Source: Salipaludibacillus sp. CUR1 (GTDB lineage: Bacteria > Bacillota > Bacilli > Bacillales > Salisediminibacteriaceae). Taken from it: a stretch of DNA of 39,602 nt. The DNA lies in NCBI RefSeq assembly GCF_021028955.1, contig NZ_JAIWPE010000036.1, positions 1-39,602 on the forward strand, read 5' to 3'. The notes below the pieces were generated by a model. That model was given only the letters and a program-made list of their open reading frames with translations, was not told where the DNA came from and ran no database searches. Below, one piece after another: positions 23,746-32,772 of this stretch. The translations under genes were made by a program, and so were the position numbers. The first letter of the stretch is position 1. The number at the start of each line of letters is the position of its first letter.

Positions 23746-25638
23746 ATGTCTGTTTTTGAATCTAAAGTTCGTTCAACACTCCTTTTTTCAGCTGCCACTG
23801 TAGGTGCTGTTCTTGTAGCGCCGAATTTAGCTGAAGCATCTTTCGGGGAGAAAAATCTTCGTTTTGGAATGGAAGACTCTGATGTGAAAGTTTTACAGGA
23901 GCGCCTTAAAGAGAAAGGTTTTTTTAATTTCCATACGGCCACAGGTTATTTTGGAGAATTGACGAGGGAAGCAGTGATTAAATTTCAGAAAGAGCACGGC
24001 CTTTCCCAGGACGGTATCGTTGGGCCGCAGACTTTCAGCGTGTTAAACGGAAACAGTTCAAGTTCAGGGCAATCGAAAACGCGGAATTCAAATTCCGGAA
24101 ATAACTCATCACAAAGCTCTGCTTCAAGTACATACAGTTCTGAATCATCTTCTTCACTTTCTTCTATAAATAATACGAGCCAGGTTATGCGAAACGGAAC
24201 GAGAAATCAAGATGTTTCAAGTTTACAAGCTTACTTGAAAAAAGCTGGTTTCTATGAGCACTCTCAAATAACCGGAATATATGGAAATATGACACAGAAG
24301 GCCGTCCGCAATTTTCAGCAGGCAAGAGGATTGACTGCGGATGGGCTGGCCGGTCCGCAAACGTTATCTAAAGTGAACAAAGAAATTGGCGGAACTGCTC
24401 CTTCAAAGTCATCTTCAAGCCGTTCAGGAAGCTCTGCAGATACTGTCTCTAACAGCAGCGGATCGGCAAGTTTATCAGGAGTTGTACTAAGACAGGGGGC
24501 CAGAGGAGCTGCAGTTGAGGAACTGCAGAAACGATTAAAGGACCTCGGATATTACACTTCCTCTATCGATGGGGCTTACGGACCGTTAACAGTAGCAGCG
24601 GTGAGAGAATTACAGCGCCAGTCCAATATTTCTGTCGATGGGATTTTCGGCCCGCAGACTTACCGTCAGCTGGACAATGGAAACTCGTCAAACTCTGATT
24701 CATCTTCAAGGTCTTCCGGAAACTCGTCACAAACCAGCTCTGGAAACAGCAGCAGTTCAACAGATCTTTCAGGAGTCGTATTAAGACAAGGGGCGAGCGG
24801 AAGCCAGGTAAGAGAACTTCAGCAGAGGTTAAAAGATTTAGGCTACTATACATCGTCAGTGGACGGCTCATTCGGAAGTGGAACGGCAGAAGCCGTCCGG
24901 AAGCTGCAAAGGCAGACTAACATTTCGGTCGACGGCGTTTTTGGCCCGCAAACTTTAAGGCAGCTGGAAAAAAACATCAAATACAGTTCTTCTTCAAGTT
25001 CATCAGGCAGCAGTTCATCCTCAGCTCCGGTCCTTAAAGAAGGAAGCAGAGGTTCAAATGTCAGTGAACTTCAAAATATGCTGAAAGCCACGGGTCACTA
25101 CAACAGCCAGATTACCGGCGTATTCGGCCAGTTAACGAAAGAAGCGGTCCGGAAGTTTCAAAACCAGTGGGGACTGATTGCTGACGGGATTGCTACAAAG
25201 TCCACTTTGGAAAAGCTTGAAGAAGTAGCTGCCGTTCATATGAGTGAATCCCGTTCAAATTCCGGATCCTCCCAAAGCTTTAATACGATGAACCTGATTG
25301 CAGATGCATCAAATTATATTGGTGTCCCTTACGTGTGGGGCGGCACCACAGCTTCCGGGTTCGATTGCAGCGGATTTATACAGCATGTCTTCCGTAATAA
25401 CGGAGTTAATTTACCGCGGACAGTCGCCCAGCAATGGGATGCGACCAGGCCGGTCTCAAAGCCGCAAGTCGGCGACATTGTTTATTTTACAACGTACCGG
25501 GCAGGCCCTTCCCACAATGGCATATATATAGGAAACAATCAGTTTATCCATAGCGGTTCCTCTACAGGCGTGACGATTACGAGCATGGACAACAGTTACT
25601 GGTCTCCTCGTTACCTTGGAGCCCGCCGGGCAAGATAA
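23746..25638 (+). CDS. Secreted NlpC/P60 peptidoglycan endopeptidase with five PG-binding repeats
   Basis: A 630-residue exported hydrolase that should cut peptide stems of peptidoglycan. After a signal peptide (cleavage near AEASFG, about residue 31) come five PG_binding_1 repeats at roughly 38-105, 147-213, 247-312, 346-411 and 428-492, each with the pattern LQ..L...G, AV..FQ and DG..GPQT. Ser-rich linkers of 20-40 residues join them. The catalytic NlpC/P60 domain (about 513-630) has Cys541 in GFDCSGF, His590 in PSHNGIY and a third polar residue His602 in FIHSG. Repeats 3 and 4 are nearly identical, pointing to recent internal duplication. The ATG follows AAAGAGGTGG. Confidence 0.93.
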   Translation: MSVFESKVRSTLLFSAATVGAVLVAPNLAEASFGEKNLRFGMEDSDVKVLQERLKEKGFFNFHTATGYFGELTREAVIKFQKEHGLSQDGIVGPQTFSVLNGNSSSSGQSKTRNSNSGNNSSQSSASSTYSSESSSSLSSINNTSQVMRNGTRNQDVSSLQAYLKKAGFYEHSQITGIYGNMTQKAVRNFQQARGLTADGLAGPQTLSKVNKEIGGTAPSKSSSSRSGSSADTVSNSSGSASLSGVVLRQGARGAAVEELQKRLKDLGYYTSSIDGAYGPLTVAAVRELQRQSNISVDGIFGPQTYRQLDNGNSSNSDSSSRSSGNSSQTSSGNSSSSTDLSGVVLRQGASGSQVRELQQRLKDLGYYTSSVDGSFGSGTAEAVRKLQRQTNISVDGVFGPQTLRQLEKNIKYSSSSSSSGSSSSSAPVLKEGSRGSNVSELQNMLKATGHYNSQITGVFGQLTKEAVRKFQNQWGLIADGIATKSTLEKLEEVAAVHMSESRSNSGSSQSFNTMNLIADASNYIGVPYVWGGTTASGFDCSGFIQHVFRNNGVNLPRTVAQQWDATRPVSKPQVGDIVYFTTYRAGPSHNGIYIGNNQFIHSGSSTGVTITSMDNSYWSPRYLGARRAR

Positions 25639-25647
25639 TAGACGTTT

Positions 25648-25682
25648 AAAGCTGTAAACCAACAAAGGTTTACAGCTTTTTT
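25648..25682 (+). terminator. Rho-independent terminator of the NlpC/P60 gene
   Basis: AAAGCTGTAAACC pairs with GGTTTACAGCTTT around AACAAA, followed by T. Confidence 0.92.
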
Positions 25683-25803
25683 AATAGTTATTTAAGACTG
25701 ATATTTTAAGATGACTAAGCTGATTCCAAAAGCTTCAAAGGAACATACACAACATGTTTTCCATGCAGATTTGGCTCCTGTCTAAGTGAAAAACCACGTA
25801 AAA

Positions 25804-25827
25804 AATCCCCCATGGACGAGGGGGATT
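25804..25827. terminator. Hairpin between convergent NlpC/P60 genes
   Basis: AATCCCCC and GGGGGATT pair around an 8-nt loop. On the minus strand it is followed by TTTTTTACG, so it can end transcription of the gene at 25938-26930. Confidence 0.75.
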
Positions 25828-25937
25828 CCAATAAATTGTTAAATTTAACGTTTAGTATATTTTATAGAGGGAAAGTAGTTTTATAGTTGCTAAATTCAGT
25901 TTGAGTTGGTTAGTAGATTGAATACTTAATTGTTAAA

Positions 25938-26930
25938 TTACAGACGGCCAGCTCCGATGTAGTGAGAGCTCCAGTATGGGTTGCTCATGCTGGAAACTGT
26001 AACACCAGTAGACGCGCCTGAGTGAATGAATTGTCCGTTACCTAAGTAGATTCCAGCGTGTGAAGGACCAGTACGCGTTTCAAAGAAAACGATGTCCCCA
26101 CGGCTTGGGCTGGATACTTTAGTTGCTGCATTGTACATTTGGCTTACAGTACGCGGAATGCTCTTTCCGTGCTGGTTGTATACATAGTTAATAAAACCGC
26201 TGCAGTCAAATCCTGAAGGAGTCGTTCCACCCCATTGGTATCTTGTGCCTATTACGCTTCTAGCAGTAGAAATCATTGCATCCACGCTGGATGAAGAAGA
26301 ACTGCTCACTGTTGTCGCGTTGTTTGAGCTGCTTGAGCTTGAACCACTTGATGCAGTTGAACTGTTAGAAGATCCGGACGTTCCGTTGATGGCTCCGTAA
26401 GTTTGCGGGCCGGCAATTCCGTCAACAGAAATTCCTGCACTTCGTTGGAAGTCACGGACAGACTGTCGAGTTTTTGGTCCGTAAACACCAGAGTTTCCGC
26501 CTTCAAAGCCACGCTCAGCAAGAGCTCGCTGTAATTGGCGAACCTGGTCTCCGCGAGCACCCGGACGTAAAACTGTGTTAAAAGAAATTGTAGTATTTCC
26601 TGAGCTTTGGCTTACCTGAGATGTGTTTGAGCTGCTTGAGCTATTTCCTGATACACCAAGTGCACGGAATGTTTGAGGACCTGCGATCCCGTCAACAGAA
26701 ATCCCTTTACTTCTTTGGAAGTCACGAACAGCTTGTCTAGTAATAGTTCCGAAATAGCCTGTTGAGTTAGCAGAAAAATGACCTGTGTCCCGCAGGGCAT
26801 CTTGCAACTCAGTAACGTCACCGTGTCGAACTCCTTCGCGTAATGTCTGATCTCCTAATGCTGCGTCGAATGCTGTCGGCATTACGAACAGACTTCCTGC
26901 TAATACCACACTCATTACCACTTTTTTCAT
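25938..26930 (-). CDS. Secreted NlpC/P60 peptidoglycan endopeptidase with two PG-binding repeats
   Basis: A 330-residue exported enzyme, a shorter paralogue of the convergent gene at 23746-25638. The signal peptide (about residues 1-24) is followed by two PG_binding_1 repeats at about 28-93 and 115-183, a Ser/Asn-rich linker, and an NlpC/P60 domain from about 216. Catalytic residues are Cys243 (GFDCSGF), His291 (PSHAGIY) and His303 (FIHSG). The two catalytic domains share long identical stretches (WGGTT, SGFDCSGFI, FIHSG, TGVT, YWS). The ATG is preceded on its strand by TTAAGGGGAGAG. The 5' region is AT-rich with no confident promoter. Confidence 0.93.
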   Translation of the reverse strand: MKKVVMSVVLAGSLFVMPTAFDAALGDQTLREGVRHGDVTELQDALRDTGHFSANSTGYFGTITRQAVRDFQRSKGISVDGIAGPQTFRALGVSGNSSSSSNTSQVSQSSGNTTISFNTVLRPGARGDQVRQLQRALAERGFEGGNSGVYGPKTRQSVRDFQRSAGISVDGIAGPQTYGAINGTSGSSNSSTASSGSSSSSSNNATTVSSSSSSSVDAMISTARSVIGTRYQWGGTTPSGFDCSGFINYVYNQHGKSIPRTVSQMYNAATKVSSPSRGDIVFFETRTGPSHAGIYLGNGQFIHSGASTGVTVSSMSNPYWSSHYIGAGRL

Positions 26931-27437
26931 TATGTTACTCTCCCCTTAATCTTTTAAGTTAGTTAGTTATCTCTTAATCCAAAACTAAGTTTATATGAAA
27001 AATTATGAAAGAACAATAGAATTTGCCACACGTTAACTAACTATAACGTCTCTGTAAAATTTGTAATATAATTTAATTTTTTGACACTTTGTGTTTAGTT
27101 CTTGTAATTAAAATAAGCCGGTTATTCCTAAGACTTATCAATAGGCCTTATTAATTTGTAAAAAATTTACATGACAGGAATGTTACAAAAAATATTATAT
27201 CGTTCGGATTTAGAAAGAGGTGCCGGACAGCATTTTAGTATTTTTTCATGAATGATAGATACTTTTGGAGACTGATTTGAGAATGTTAAATCAGGTCATT
27301 TTTACACAATATTTATTATTTTGAATTTGTTACTTTAAGTGATAGAGGCTTTTTTAAGAGAGGTATTAAATGCAGTTTGTATAATGGAATAAAAAGGAAG
27401 GAAAAGCGTGTATAACCAGCTGCTGGTTTATATAAAA
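26931..27437. other. Gene-free AT-rich region between two minus-strand hydrolase genes
   Basis: No supported gene. TGTAAA and TTTACA (27157-27171) form a small inverted repeat, and another TTACA half-site lies at 27183-27187. These resemble WalR half-sites but not with the consensus 5-bp spacing. The promoter of the 25938-26930 gene must lie here. Confidence 0.4.
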
Positions 27438-27470
27438 AAGGCTTTACACGTCTAACGCGTGTAAAGCCTT
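27438..27470 (-). terminator. Rho-independent terminator of the large amidase gene
   Basis: AAGGCTTTACACG (27438-27450) pairs with CGTGTAAAGCCTT (27458-27470). Read on the minus strand the stem is followed by TTTTTATA. Confidence 0.92.
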
Positions 27471-27484
27471 ATTAAAACATTCGT

Positions 27485-30400
27485 TTATCTGAAATAATTA
27501 ATTAATCCGTCGCGGATACCTTCAGCAGCACGATCACGGTAAGCATCTGACCGCAGCTTTGCTGCATCGTCAGGGTGATCTTTAAAACCTACTTCAAGTA
27601 ACGCACTTGGAATTTGGGTTTCACGCACAACGTGATAATTACCTTCAGCTACCCTGCGGTAGTGAGTTCCCATTTTAGCTACTGTAGCATCCTGAATCGC
27701 ATGCGCAAGTTTAATACTGTTGGCACGTTCATATTTTCCGTGCCAAAATGTTTCTGTTCCCCTTGCTGTGCCATTAAACATATTCGTATGCACACTGACA
27801 AAGACGTCCGCACCAGATCTGTTCGCGATAAACGACCGCTGACTGAGAGACAGGAAGAAATCAGTGCGTCGGATCATAATGACCTCGGCACCTGCTTCTC
27901 TCAGAAGCTTTTCAGCACGAAGACTGATATCAAGAACGACATCTTTTTCTTTCATACCGCCCCCAACACCACCTGCGTCCTGAGCTCCGTGACCGGGGTC
28001 AAGGACAATTGTCTTGCCAGCTAATGGTCCGGTACTTGAAGACTGTTTAGTAGCCAGCTGAATATATCCTGCAGATACATACCCCGTTTTACTGCCATCA
28101 TATCTGATTTGGTGCCAGCTGTTCTGGCTTGACCGGCTGTAAGTTGAAATGATTTCGACCCGGTCGTCTCTGGAGAGGGAATCAATGACACCATTTGAAG
28201 TGCCAGGGCCGGAACGGACATTTAACGAACTGCCATTAACGTAGCCGATAATTGAGCTTCCGTCAAAATCTTCATCATTATAAATTTCTTCAATATGAAG
28301 CCCTGAAACATAGGCATGGCCGCCGTTAAAAGCAATCTTGTACCAGCCATTGCTTTCCTTGGAGATCAGACTGACAATTGATCCATTAGATAAAGATCCC
28401 ACTGTACCATAACTGGTAGAAGGGCCGCTCCTGACATTTAAGGAGGTGGCCGTAACTCTGCCTTGCTGGGCAGTTTCCTCTATTAACTGAGAGATCATTT
28501 CTAAAGTAGGGCCGTCGCCTATTCCATTGACAACTAAACCATTTCGTTCCTGGAATTGACTAACAACCCCGGCTGTTACAGAACCATAAGACGCAGAGGG
28601 GCTGCTTGGGAAATTTCCGTAACCAAGCCTGGTCAGGTCCTGCTTCAACTCCCTTACATGGTCACCGTTTTGTCCGTTTGAATAAGGCGAATTAAAAAGG
28701 CTGTCCATGTAATCTAACGTTCTTTCATCCGGAATACCAGTAACAGAAAGCCCGTAATAATTTTGGAACTCTTCTACAACTCCCAAAGTGACAGATCCAA
28801 ATCGTTCAGACGGATCAGAAGGGAAGTTCCCGAAGCCAAGTTTAGTTAAATCAAGTTTTAACTCGCGTACATGAGGACCTTCAGCGCCGTCATAGAAAAC
28901 AGTAGTAAGTGCCTGGTCAATAGCGGCAAGCGTATCGGCATCCGCTATGCCTGTCACACTTAAATTGTAGGCACGCTGGAAGTCTTCGACCACGCCCATC
29001 GTGACAGGACCATAGCGCTCAGACGGATCAGAAGGGAAGTTCCCAAAACCGAGCCTGGTTAAATCAAGTTTCAAATCTCGTATATGCGGACCTTCAGCGC
29101 CATCATAAAACGCTGTTTGCAAAGCTTCCTCAATAGCGGCAAGCGTATCGGCATCCGCTATACCCGTCACGCTTAAGTTGTAAGCGCGCTGGAAGTCTTC
29201 GACCACGCCCATCGTGACAGGTCCAAAGCGCTCAGACGGATCGGAAGGGAAGTTCCCGAATCCAAGATTAGTTAAATCCAATTTTAAATCACGTACATGA
29301 GGGCCTTCAGCGCCATCATAAAACGCTGTTTGCAAAGCTTCCTCAATAGCAGCAAGCGTATCGGCATCCGCTATGCCCGTCACGCTTAAGTTATGAGCAC
29401 GCTGGAAGTCCTCGACAACGCCCATAGTGACAGGGCCGTAGCGTTTAGACGGATCAGAAGGGAAGTTCCCGAAACCAAGCCTGGTTAAATCCAGTTTTAA
29501 ATCACGCACATGCGGGCCCTCGGCGCCATCGTAATAAGCTGTTTTTAAAGCTTCGTCAATAGCAGCAAGCGTATCGGCGTCCGCTATGCCCGTTACGCTT
29601 AAGTTGTAAGCGCGCTGGAAGTCTTCGACCACGCCCATAGTGACAGGGCCGTAGCGCTCAGACGGATCAGAAGGGAAGTTTCCAAAACCGAGATCAGTTA
29701 AATCCAGTTTTAAATCCCGTACGTAAGGGCCTTCAGCGCCATTGTAAAAAGTTGTTTCTAAAAGATGGTCAATAAGATTTAATGTTTCATTATCAGCAAT
29801 TCCGGTAATAGGAAGACTATAAGCGGCTTGAAATTCTTCAACGACTCCCATAGTGACCGGGCCGTAAGTAGTAGACGGATCACTTGGGAAGTTCCCGAAT
29901 CCAAGCAAGCTTAAATTATTTTTCAATTCAACTGTCTCTTCGTTTGTCAGCGTTTCGGCAGTTGAAGTTGAAAAAAGCTGAACATCCTCATCATTCTTTT
30001 CTTGATCCTTCTTTTCCTCTTCTAGGGCGGAATTCTCAGAAGGGTCTTCTTTTTGTTCTTCTTTTGATTTTTCATTATCAGAATCTTTATCAGACTCTTT
30101 TTCTTCAGCTAAAGCATCTTCTTCATTGGTTTTATCGCCATCAAGATCGCTGTCTTCCTCTTTTGCATCCTGACCTTTTTGGGTCTCTTCAGAGTCTTTC
30201 TCGGAATCTTTATCAGACTCTTCTTCCTCAGCTAAAGCATCTTCTTCATTGCTTTTATCGCCGTCAAGATCAGTGTCTTCCTCTTTTGCATCCTGATCTT
30301 TTTGGGTCTCTTCAGAGTCTTTCTCAGAATCTTTGTCGGACTCTTCCTCTTCAGTTAAAGCTTTTTCTTCCTTACTATTTTCTTCAGGAGTTTCATTTAA

Positions 30401-31249
30401 TTCACTTTCTTCTTCCAAAGCTTCTTTTTCTGAATCGGAAGCCTCATTACTTTCATTACTACCACTGTCTTCCTCTTCTTTGGAAGCTTCAGCTTTAACC
30501 AGTTCAATTTCTACGCTTTCTTCATGCTCGTTTCCGGCAGGATCAAGCAAATGAAAAGATGCGACTGTAGTACCTTCCTGCAGTTTATTGTCTAATAGGA
30601 AAGAACCGTCACTCTCATGAGAAAGTTCTCCTTCCTCATAGACATCGCCCTCTTGTTCCAGTGTATAAGAGAGGCCGACATGAAAAGCGTCGAAATAATC
30701 TTTCGTAAATAAAGAAATGACCTTACCTTCAAGAATATTCTCTTCTAATACATTCTCTTCTTCACCAGGGAAGCTGAGTTCAAGGGAGGGTTGTTCACTA
30801 TTTTGAACAAAGACCGCCTGATCAAGAGCTGTCTGGGCAAAATCTTCTTCGCCGTCAAAAGGCTCTTCGGTTAAGGTAATGTAATAGATACCATCTTCCA
30901 GGGAAATAACGTCACTTTCTCCGCCATTCTCTAAAGTGAAGTCCCACTTGTAGAGTTGGCTGTTTTCACTGTTTAATGAGACATCCGGAAACTTTCCGAG
31001 AAGTTCTTCTTTATCAGCATCAAATAAGTAAAGGTTGAGATTCTCTTCATCGCCTTCATAAGTGACAGTGAGTTCTTCTTCGTTTGCCTGGTTGAAAATC
31101 CGGGGTTCGACCGTCAATAAGGAACTTTCTTCATCCTCCTTATGTAACAGATCTTCAATTCCTCCTGCAGCAGCAGGTACAACTGAAGAAAACGAGAGCA
31201 GCCCAGCAAGATTGACAACCATGAACTGTCGTAAAAACTTCTTTGACAA
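27485..31249 (-). CDS. Large secreted N-acetylmuramoyl-L-alanine amidase (Amidase_3) with repeats
   Basis: A 1254-residue wall hydrolase cutting between MurNAc and L-Ala. In order: a signal peptide ending near PAAAGG (about 29); an N-terminal beta-rich region (to about 250); a highly acidic Glu/Ser/Asp region (about 250-435) with 41-residue tandem repeats; seven 71-residue repeats related to PG-binding domains (about 441-920, LGFGNFPSDPS, YGPVTMGVVEDFQ, TGIAD); two SH3_3 domains (about 926-990 and 1003-1066, LNVRSGP); and Amidase_3 (about 1076-1254). Zinc-site residues are visible in VLDPGHG, KEKDVVLDI and SVHTN, with the catalytic Glu in LLEVGF. Translation starts at TTG after AAGGAGC. It is far longer than typical amidases (about 300-500). 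Confidence 0.93.
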   Translation of the reverse strand: MSKKFLRQFMVVNLAGLLSFSSVVPAAAGGIEDLLHKEDEESSLLTVEPRIFNQANEEELTVTYEGDEENLNLYLFDADKEELLGKFPDVSLNSENSQLYKWDFTLENGGESDVISLEDGIYYITLTEEPFDGEEDFAQTALDQAVFVQNSEQPSLELSFPGEEENVLEENILEGKVISLFTKDYFDAFHVGLSYTLEQEGDVYEEGELSHESDGSFLLDNKLQEGTTVASFHLLDPAGNEHEESVEIELVKAEASKEEEDSGSNESNEASDSEKEALEEESELNETPEENSKEEKALTEEEESDKDSEKDSEETQKDQDAKEEDTDLDGDKSNEEDALAEEEESDKDSEKDSEETQKGQDAKEEDSDLDGDKTNEEDALAEEKESDKDSDNEKSKEEQKEDPSENSALEEEKKDQEKNDEDVQLFSTSTAETLTNEETVELKNNLSLLGFGNFPSDPSTTYGPVTMGVVEEFQAAYSLPITGIADNETLNLIDHLLETTFYNGAEGPYVRDLKLDLTDLGFGNFPSDPSERYGPVTMGVVEDFQRAYNLSVTGIADADTLAAIDEALKTAYYDGAEGPHVRDLKLDLTRLGFGNFPSDPSKRYGPVTMGVVEDFQRAHNLSVTGIADADTLAAIEEALQTAFYDGAEGPHVRDLKLDLTNLGFGNFPSDPSERFGPVTMGVVEDFQRAYNLSVTGIADADTLAAIEEALQTAFYDGAEGPHIRDLKLDLTRLGFGNFPSDPSERYGPVTMGVVEDFQRAYNLSVTGIADADTLAAIDQALTTVFYDGAEGPHVRELKLDLTKLGFGNFPSDPSERFGSVTLGVVEEFQNYYGLSVTGIPDERTLDYMDSLFNSPYSNGQNGDHVRELKQDLTRLGYGNFPSSPSASYGSVTAGVVSQFQERNGLVVNGIGDGPTLEMISQLIEETAQQGRVTATSLNVRSGPSTSYGTVGSLSNGSIVSLISKESNGWYKIAFNGGHAYVSGLHIEEIYNDEDFDGSSIIGYVNGSSLNVRSGPGTSNGVIDSLSRDDRVEIISTYSRSSQNSWHQIRYDGSKTGYVSAGYIQLATKQSSSTGPLAGKTIVLDPGHGAQDAGGVGGGMKEKDVVLDISLRAEKLLREAGAEVIMIRRTDFFLSLSQRSFIANRSGADVFVSVHTNMFNGTARGTETFWHGKYERANSIKLAHAIQDATVAKMGTHYRRVAEGNYHVVRETQIPSALLEVGFKDHPDDAAKLRSDAYRDRAAEGIRDGLINYFR
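28480..29930 (-). repeat. Seven tandem 213-bp repeats in the amidase gene
   Basis: Each 71-codon unit begins near LKLDLTxLGFGNFPSDPS and ends near YDGAEGPHVRD. Units 2-5 are almost identical in protein and highly similar in DNA, while units 1, 6 and 7 have diverged. This points to expansion from the middle by recombination or slippage. Confidence 0.9.
30047..30360 (-). repeat. 123-bp tandem repeats encoding an acidic spacer in the amidase
   Basis: Corresponding points recur at 30108, 30231 and 30354, a period of 123 bp (41 codons). The unit encodes Glu/Asp/Ser-rich sequence including ESDKDSEKDSEETQK and DLDGDK. There are about two and a half copies. Confidence 0.88.
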
Positions 31250-31377
31250 CTGTTTCAGCTCCTTAATTCAATACAAATTTATTAAGTTTTCAGCTTGCGC
31301 TGGTTGTAAACCTCCTTTCATTCCTACGTACGGGAAACATTTTATTACAAAAAATGTGAGAAATCTATGAGACTATT

Positions 31378-31403
31378 ACATAATTATGGGGGATTATGTA
31401 AAA
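31378..31403. promoter_or_regulatory. 9-bp inverted repeat in the divergent control region
   Basis: TTACATAAT (31378-31386) and ATTATGTAA (31395-31403) are a perfect inverted repeat with an 8-nt spacer. Its left arm, ATTACATAATT, also occurs upstream of lipoprotein member 7 (about 15682-15692), hinting at a shared regulator. Confidence 0.5.
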
Positions 31404-31405
31404 TG

Positions 31406-31422
31406 TAATCGATTTGTAATGT
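31406..31422 (+). promoter_or_regulatory. WalR-box match (TGTWAH-N5-TGTWAH)
   Basis: TGTAAT, 5 nt, TGTAAT matches the WalR consensus at every position. WalR controls wall hydrolases and other wall genes in Bacillus. The site lies between the amidase and the glycosyltransferase operon and could serve either; another TGTAAA half-site overlaps just upstream (31399-31404). Confidence 0.6.
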
Positions 31423-31482
31423 ATTCTCGCAAAAATGTTGTCGAAAAGTTGATTTTGTTTTTTAAAAATCTGGTAATCCATG

Positions 31483-31491
31483 TGATATAAT
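31483..31491 (+). promoter_or_regulatory. Extended -10 sigma-A promoter of the glycopolymer operon
   Basis: TGATATAAT has the perfect -10 TATAAT (31486-31491) with the upstream TG, which compensates for the absence of a recognisable -35. It lies about 140 nt before the first start codon. Confidence 0.65.
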
Positions 31492-31629
31492 GATGAATTG
31501 GAGTATTCGTGCCTCTTAGCCCGCCCCGCTCTGCCGATACAAACATTATAAGAGCGGTCTTGCATGCTTTTGCCGGCAAGAATTTTATGCAAGATGAAAA
31601 CACAAGTAACGGAAAAGGTGAGATATGTT

Positions 31630-32748
31630 ATGGCTGACGAGAAAAAAGTAGTACATATAACGACGGTGCACCATCCGTTAGATCCGCGGATCTTTTATAA
31701 AGAATGCCGTTCACTTCAAAAAGGCGGATTCGATGTGACGCTTATTGCGCCTGAGTCAGGCGATTTAAGTGGAAAGGAAGAAGTGAAGGTCTCACCGATA
31801 AAGAAACATAAAGGCCGGTTAAAAGGAATGATTATCGGTACAATTGAAGCTTATCGTAAAGCGAAAGCGATGAAAGCAGATGTTTACCATTTCCACGACC
31901 CGGAGCTTATCCCGGTCGCATGGCTTTTAAAAAGAAAAAACAATACAGTGATCTATGATATCCACGAAGACTATGAAACAGGCATCGTACAGCGGGACTA
32001 TTTAACGTTGCCAGTGAGAAAATTATTAGCTAAAATCTATAAATTGGTTGAGAAATTAATGACGAGTCAGATGGAGCTGTGTCTTGCGGAAAAGTATTAT
32101 AAAGAAAAGTATCCTGAAGGGGTATGTATTCTGAATTATCCATTACTTAACGAAGCACTGCTTAATAATCGTACAGAAAAAAGTGGAAATGCCCGGGCTC
32201 TTCTTTATACAGGAAATGTCACAACAGACAGAGGAGCACTCATTCACGCAGCCATTCCAAAGGCGGACCACGACGTTTCGGTTTACTTATACGGCCGCTG
32301 CCCTGGCAGTCTGGCTTCACAAATGGAAGAGGAGGCAGGGGAAGATAAAGAGCGGCTTCATATTGAAGGTGTCGACAGGTATCTTCCAAAAGAAGAAATT
32401 GATGACGCTTATTTAAGCAGAGAATGGCTTGCAGGCATAGCTTTGTTTCCGCCGACTGACCATTATATGAAAAAAGAGCTGACCAAGTTTTTTGAATATA
32501 TGACAGCAGGCATTCCCGTTCTCTGTTCCGACTTTCCTAAATGGAAAGAATTTATTGATGCCTACCAATGCGGCTTATACGTCGACCCTTATAATAAGAA
32601 GGAAATTGCAGAGGCGCTTGACTATTTAAAAGAACATCCTGATGAGGCCCGGCAAATGGGTGAAAAAGGGAAAGAAGCGGTCTTGAACCATCTTAACTGG
32701 GGAAAAGAAGAAGAGAAGCTGCTCGACTGGTATCGTTCGATCACATAA
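31630..32748 (+). CDS. Glycosyltransferase, GT-B fold (family 4-like)
   Basis: A 372-residue cytoplasmic or membrane-associated sugar transferase, first gene of the wall-glycopolymer operon. The N-terminal Rossmann half starts KVVHITTVHHPLDPRIFYKE and contains YHFHDPELIPVAWLLK (about residues 89-104) and YDIHEDY. The C-terminal half has the usual donor-binding region around LTKFFEYMTAGIPVLCSDFP (about 285-305). The donor and acceptor sugars cannot be named. The ATG at 31630 follows GGAAAAGGTGAG; an earlier in-frame ATG at 31564 gives a 22-residue extension without family resemblance. The next gene is 24 bp downstream. Confidence 0.85.
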   Translation: MADEKKVVHITTVHHPLDPRIFYKECRSLQKGGFDVTLIAPESGDLSGKEEVKVSPIKKHKGRLKGMIIGTIEAYRKAKAMKADVYHFHDPELIPVAWLLKRKNNTVIYDIHEDYETGIVQRDYLTLPVRKLLAKIYKLVEKLMTSQMELCLAEKYYKEKYPEGVCILNYPLLNEALLNNRTEKSGNARALLYTGNVTTDRGALIHAAIPKADHDVSVYLYGRCPGSLASQMEEEAGEDKERLHIEGVDRYLPKEEIDDAYLSREWLAGIALFPPTDHYMKKELTKFFEYMTAGIPVLCSDFPKWKEFIDAYQCGLYVDPYNKKEIAEALDYLKEHPDEARQMGEKGKEAVLNHLNWGKEEEKLLDWYRSIT

Positions 32749-32772
32749 AACACTTATTCAGGGGGATGGAAT

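Larger units (their letters stand above)
31250..31629. other. Divergent control region between the amidase and the glycopolymer operon
   Basis: No gene. The region holds the amidase 5' leader, an inverted repeat, a WalR-like box and an extended -10 promoter (listed separately). An AAAGGAGG on the minus strand near 31310 has no start codon at a suitable distance. Confidence 0.5.

Noticed and set aside
27157-27187. WalR box upstream of the shorter NlpC/P60 gene
   Set aside because: TGTAA half-sites are present, but the spacing is 10 bp instead of the consensus 5 bp.
28480-29930. CRISPR-like array, because of the regular repeats
   Set aside because: The repeats are 213-bp coding units in frame within the amidase gene, not short repeats with unique spacers.
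29884-30498. 204-residue Leu/His-rich plus-strand frame opposite the amidase acidic region
   Set aside because: It is a shadow of the Glu/Asp/Ser-rich repeats on the minus strand, with no ribosome site or family match.
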